Below, piece after piece: positions 60,663 to 64,000 of a stretch of DNA of 64,000 nt. The notes under the pieces were generated by a model that saw only the letters and a list, made by a program, of their open reading frames with translations, was not told the origin of the DNA and did not search any database. How positions within the stretch are numbered: position 1 is the stretch's first letter; every line of letters begins with the position of its first letter. Both the position numbers and the translations under genes were made by a program. Source of the DNA: ZC4RG29 sp964521255 (GTDB taxonomy: Bacteria > Bacteroidota > Bacteroidia > Cytophagales > Cyclobacteriaceae); assembly GCA_964521255.1 (NCBI GenBank), contig CAZFRM010000023.1, forward strand, positions 11,205-75,204, read 5' to 3'.

Positions 60663-60736
60663 GCGCTCGTAGCTCAACTGAATAGAGCATCTGACTACGG
60701 ATCAGAAGGTTTGGGGTTTGAATCCCTACGAGCGCA
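60663..60736 (+). tRNA. tRNA-Arg (anticodon ACG)
   Basis: A full cloverleaf is visible. The acceptor stem GCGCTCG pairs with CGAGCGC, the D arm is AGCTCAACTGAATAGAGC, the anticodon stem-loop has CTGA-CTACGGA-TCAG-type pairing with anticodon ACG, and the T arm GGGGTTTGAATCCC is perfect. The discriminator is A; CCA is not encoded. ACG is read as ICG for CGN codons. Confidence 0.97.
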
Positions 60737-60742
60737 CTTCAT

Positions 60743-60774
60743 AATCCTGGATGGAACTCTCCAGGATTTTTTTG
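60743..60774 (+). terminator. Terminator after tRNA-Arg
   Basis: AATCCTGG (60743-60750) pairs with CCAGGATT (60761-60768) around a ten-base loop and is followed by T-rich sequence. From here to 61099 I see no gene or other feature. Confidence 0.9.
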
Positions 60775-61099
60775 TAGCACCTGCAAAACACTTCTCAGCC
60801 TTTGTGTGTTAATGCTTTGTACCAGAAGATGAAGAGTTGTGGGCAAAAGTTTTAAATAGGTTAAAGAGCTTAGGTCTTACAAGTGAGAAAAGGGTTATAT
60901 ATTTTGGTACATCACTGATAATTTATCTATTTTTGATTTCCTCAAGCGGAACATTCATACGTATTAATGCAGAATAAGAAATCTGAAATGGATTTACAGA
61001 GTTCATTTTATTCTTGATTGGATTTTATGTTCGGAAGACTGTGATTTAACTAAAGCCCACGCAGTTTTTTGATAAAGTTAAACCCTTGGGTTGTGTGTT

Positions 61100-61696
61100 A
61101 TGAAACTAAGAATCAACCGTCCACTGGATGGAAAAATGAAAGCCATTGTTGAGAAGCGGAACAACAGGCTACGTGAATTTTTCTCATCCAAAAACCTTGA
61201 TGTCGAACTGACCGGCGATGCTGAAAATCCTATGATCGTTATAGGACAAGCTATTAGCGTTGCAGCTTATGTAAAAAATTTCGATTTGATTTTTTTAGAT
61301 AAGTCGCATCAGGGAACACCAAAGAAAATCTTCAAACTTACGCACGAAGTTTCAGGCACGCGTGAAGAAGTGCTTGATGTTATGCACGAATCTGTGCACG
61401 TAGGCCTTTTCAGGATACTTGAAAAACGATCTAAGCTTCTCCTGGCGGGTTACAATTTTAAAGATCCTGAAAATAGAAAAGGACGCTTCCCGGTGTTTGC
61501 CCGTGAAATGAGCATCGTTTACAAAACCAGTGAACGCGCAGAAGAAATGAAAGGCATCCTGGAGGAAGATGGATATGATGTTGAAGTTGTAAAACCTGAT
61601 CTCGACCGGCTGAGAATTCACCTCGGATTCAGACCCGAAGTTGAATACTACGACAAAAAGCCAGTACTCGCTGAGAAGGAAGTTGATCACGAGTAA
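61100..61696 (+). CDS. Hypothetical protein, 198 aa
   Basis: I do not recognise the family. The protein from the ATG at 61100 starts MKLRINRPLDGKMKAIVEKR and has PMIVIGQAISVAAYVKNFDL, VLDVMHESVHVGLFRILEKR, and a tail LDRLRIHLGFRPEVEYYDKK. There is no signal peptide or membrane segment; it looks like a soluble alpha/beta protein. HESVHVG recalls a zinc-binding HExxH-like string (HESVH) and could be a metalloprotease-type motif, but this may be chance. Confidence 0.75.
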   Translation: MKLRINRPLDGKMKAIVEKRNNRLREFFSSKNLDVELTGDAENPMIVIGQAISVAAYVKNFDLIFLDKSHQGTPKKIFKLTHEVSGTREEVLDVMHESVHVGLFRILEKRSKLLLAGYNFKDPENRKGRFPVFAREMSIVYKTSERAEEMKGILEEDGYDVEVVKPDLDRLRIHLGFRPEVEYYDKKPVLAEKEVDHE

Positions 61697-61770
61697 TCTC
61701 TTGTATAATCTTTGGTTAACCTAATCTTATCACTTTCAGAAAATGATAAGTGGAATTAGTGTGCGTTGTG

Positions 61771-61896
61771 CAAAGAGACAGGTAGCAGTGCTGAAGGATA
61801 AATAACACACTCACCAGTTCCCGATAATTTCTTGCAGACTTTAAGTTTACGTTTGACAACCCCTCCAACACACATGCAACGCCCCCCTTTTCTAAG
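61771..61896 (+). repeat. Dispersed intergenic repeat, copy 1
   Basis: The stretch 61820-61896 (starting CCGATAATTTCTTGCAGACT and ending in CGCCCCCCTTTTCTAAG) is nearly identical to 63870-63947, and the preceding 50 bp match in part. It is followed at 61905-61950 by sequence related, in inverted orientation, to the element at 62849-62957. Confidence 0.8.
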
Positions 61897-61979
61897 GAAT
61901 GTCTTGTCCTTTAGGATACAGGGCGTGCGAGGGCAGTATTTAATGACATTGCTCCCCGGGAGTAGTTTTAACGGCTTCG

Positions 61980-62672
61980 TTATTTCTGAGTGAGTAGAAA
62001 ATTAATCGGCAGTACCATCCTCACCTTAACAGGTATTCCTCTTTGCTTCCCGGGTTTCCATTTGGTAAGGCTTAAAACTCTCGCCGCTTCTTCATCACAA
62101 CCACCGCCTATTCCCTTCACAACTTTCAGGTTGCCTGGATTGCCTTCTTCATTGACCACAAATTCTATAAAAACCTTACCGTCGATTTCCAGTTGTTGAG
62201 CTTTACGCGGATACTTCATTAACTTTTTGAGCGACTCATAAAAACCGGCATATCCACCAACAGGTTCAGGCATGACCTCGGCAATTATTACCGGATCATT
62301 ATTAACAACTTCAACCGGAACTTCAATGGGAAAATTCATTATTTCAGTGGGTTCATCAGGAGGCAGACCCTCAACAATAAATTCCTCAGAAGGTAATACA
62401 GGTTCTTTTGATACTTCAATAAAATCCAAAGGAACCTGAACGGGTTTTACAATGGATTTGCTGGCATATAGGTGATCCGTTATCGGCACGGTATAGATCA
62501 GTTCAGACAATGGCTGATCAAGCTTATGTTTGCTGAAGTGGTGTACTTCCGATGTCCATTCAAATGCCATGATCACAATCGACAGACTTGTCAGTAGTCC
62601 AAGGGCAAAGATTATACTTCTGTAACGGTGAACATCATAAACAGGATTTTTCTTAGGTTCCATAAATCGCAT
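61980..62672 (-). CDS. TonB-family energy transducer
   Basis: The 230-residue protein has one N-terminal membrane helix (IIFALGLLTSLSIVIMAF), a Pro/Glu/Val-rich periplasmic spacer (EPVLPSEEFIVEGLPPDEPT, VPVEVVNNDPVIIAEVMPEP), and a C-terminal TonB domain: YPRKAQQLEIDGKVFIEFVV, GNLKVVKGIGGGCDEEAARV and GIPVKVRMVLPINFLL. It transmits proton-motive force to TonB-dependent receptors. No exbB/exbD genes are nearby. It is flanked by inverted relatives of one repeat. Confidence 0.93.
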   Translation of the reverse strand: MRFMEPKKNPVYDVHRYRSIIFALGLLTSLSIVIMAFEWTSEVHHFSKHKLDQPLSELIYTVPITDHLYASKSIVKPVQVPLDFIEVSKEPVLPSEEFIVEGLPPDEPTEIMNFPIEVPVEVVNNDPVIIAEVMPEPVGGYAGFYESLKKLMKYPRKAQQLEIDGKVFIEFVVNEEGNPGNLKVVKGIGGGCDEEAARVLSLTKWKPGKQRGIPVKVRMVLPINFLLTQK

Positions 62673-62848
62673 AGGTTTAGATTTTTGAAAAACTATTTTA
62701 ACCGTACGGTATGGACCAGTGATAAACTGGTAAACATGTTTGGTCTGATAATGTTGGCATCAGCTTAAAGTCACAGGTTTGCTGAAACGATTTTAAGGTG
62801 ACAACACAATGAATAAACCTGGCGCATTTCAAATTGTCGCACCATCGT

Positions 62849-62957
62849 ATTAAGTTAAGAGGAATACAGCCCTCGCACACCCTGTATCCCTAAAGGGCCA
62901 GCGCGCTGTGGTTCTCCCTTTAGGGAGTTAGAGGGCGTGTGGTGCGCTTAACTTAAT
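62849..62957. mobile_element. Small inverted-repeat (MITE-like) element
   Basis: ATTAAGTTAAG (62849-62859) is the exact reverse complement of CTTAACTTAAT (62947-62957). Inside, CCCTAAAGGG and CCCTTTAGGG and the CCTCGCACACCC / GGGCGTGTGG stretches can pair. Part of it recurs inverted at 61905-61950. Outside this element the 62673-63099 gap shows no gene. Confidence 0.65.
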
Positions 62958-63099
62958 GACATTGCCGTATAAGGGACGAAATACTTCTTAACAGCGACAA
63001 TTTGAAATGCACCAATAAACCAGCATGGTATTTTATTAAGACAGGTTTTGTAACTTGAATGTCAATTTGGCCCAATCCGTATTTAAAGCCGATTCCTGA

Positions 63100-63660
63100 T
63101 TGAAAATTGCAATTCATCCTTATGCCAAAGAATGGCCGGTAATTTTCCGGTATGAAGGTCATGCGCTTAAACGCGCACTGGATATTCCAGGGATGTGCGT
63201 TGAGCATATAGGTAGTACGGCAGTTCCAGGGCTATCCGCAAAACCTGTAATTGATGTGCTTGTTGGCATTCCTGCTGACTACCCTTTGGATTCAGTAGTT
63301 GAGCCTCTGCTGGACGTGCGGTATATTTATGTTCCTTACTACGAAAACTTTACACCACAGCGAAGATTTTTTGTTCGTGTGGATGATGACTCCGGGATAA
63401 ATAAAAAAATTATTGACAGCAAAGAATCGCTTGTTGCCAATATTGGTGTTGAGCAAACGCACATCCACACCGTTCACTATGACAGCCGGTTCTGGAGAGA
63501 TACGATCAAGTTTCGTGATCACCTCCGCAATAACCCTGCTGATCGATTGGTGTATGAGTTGTTAAAGAAACAATTGGCAGAGAATGAATGGGAAACCGCC
63601 AACGATTACGCACGCGCTAAATCCAACTTTATTGAAATGATTTTATCACGACCTGCTTAG
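63100..63660 (+). CDS. GrpB family nucleotidyltransferase-fold protein
   Basis: The 186-residue protein has the GrpB (UPF0157) pattern: IAIHPYAKEWPVIFRYEGHA, CVEHIGSTAVPGLSAKPVID VLV-type core with GS and D of a nucleotidyltransferase fold, HIHTVHYDSRFWRDTIKFRD and NPADRLVYELLKKQLAENEW. Some members act on dephospho-CoA or acyl-related substrates, but the role here is unknown. The start is TTG at 63100; no ATG stands upstream in frame nearby. Confidence 0.87.
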   Translation: MKIAIHPYAKEWPVIFRYEGHALKRALDIPGMCVEHIGSTAVPGLSAKPVIDVLVGIPADYPLDSVVEPLLDVRYIYVPYYENFTPQRRFFVRVDDDSGINKKIIDSKESLVANIGVEQTHIHTVHYDSRFWRDTIKFRDHLRNNPADRLVYELLKKQLAENEWETANDYARAKSNFIEMILSRPA

Positions 63661-63826
63661 GTAAAGTCATTTGTAAATCAATGTCGTTGAATTAAGGAGA
63701 TCTATAGCCGAGATCATAAAGAAGGCATGCAGAATCTAAAGAGAGAATGTAATGATGAACTTAATACCACCATGCACGCAGCAATTCGTGCAAACTACAA
63801 AACCCTTCATCCACATAACTCTTTAA

Positions 63827-63947
63827 CAAAGGGAGACAGGTTGCCGTGCTGAAGGGTTAATAATAGTCACCCGATAATTTCTTGCAGACTTTAAGTTTAC
63901 GTTTGACAACCCCCTCCAACACACATGCAACGCCCCCCTTTTCTAAG
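63827..63947 (+). repeat. Dispersed intergenic repeat, copy 2
   Basis: This is the second copy of the 61771-61896 repeat in the same orientation, with one extra C in the CCCC run. The rest of 63661-64000 contains no gene that I can identify. Confidence 0.8.
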
Positions 63948-64000
63948 CTTGTCTATACCCATATCTTTTCTACCCACCATTTGTTTTTTTAGCTTTATAT

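Noticed and set aside
60837..61099. Possible small gene or regulatory RNA between the tRNA terminator and the hypothetical gene
   Set aside because: I found no open frame with protein-like content and no stable structure that stands out.

Overview
The window looks like a chromosomal piece from a member of the Bacteroidota, most likely a Cytophagales-type bacterium. The signs are a type II-C CRISPR-Cas9 locus with the GTTGTGATTTGC repeat start typical of this phylum, a type IX secretion C-terminal sorting domain, many exported beta-barrel and lipoprotein genes, few Shine-Dalgarno sequences, and several matches to the -33 TTTG / -7 TAnnTTTG promoter form of this phylum.

Layout. 1-228: the end of a phage-like coding sequence that runs straight into the first CRISPR repeat. 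197-5241: a CRISPR array of 77 apparently identical 36-bp repeats and 76 spacers. 5335-12356: cas2, cas1, a nucleotidyltransferase gene, a very large cas9 (1649 aa) and a divergent tracrRNA. 12.6-13.6 kb: an SDR oxidoreductase and a small hypothetical gene. 13.7-19.3 kb: a five-gene minus-strand cluster of exported enzymes (SelA-like PLP enzyme, CBM9-like protein, sorbosone-dehydrogenase/cytochrome c lipoprotein, RidA, amidohydrolase). 19.5-30.4 kb: hypothetical, beta-propeller, outer-membrane and small membrane proteins with several dispersed repeats. 33.2-35.1 kb: arsR-arsM-arsC-like with two operators. 36-47 kb: sugar-nucleotide-type LbH protein, DinB, LemA/TPM operon, UspA, DnaJ-like, SUI1, and a LytS/LytT-type two-component pair. 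47.4-50.2 kb: nuoABCD. 50-64 kb: housekeeping genes (nnr, threonine aldolase, asnS, rpoN, tRNA-Arg, tonB-like, grpB-like).

The most interesting part is the cas locus. The last ~57 residues of Cas9 lie beyond what I would expect as the end of a II-C Cas9. They look like the small YW..LSPEQR.. protein that in Bacteroidota is often encoded just before a DUF6036/AbiEii-like nucleotidyltransferase. Exactly such a nucleotidyltransferase gene follows cas9 with an ATGA overlap. This suggests that a two-gene toxin-antitoxin-like or accessory module was captured by the CRISPR operon and its first gene fused to cas9. Each CRISPR repeat also fits the phylum's promoter spacing, so crRNAs may be transcribed from every repeat. 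These are readings of the sequence by eye; no alignments or searches were run.

The intergenic regions carry at least six families of short dispersed or inverted repeats (MITE-like elements, IS-end-like sequences). One of them separates the histidine kinase from its response regulator, and another forms the 3' end of nuoA.
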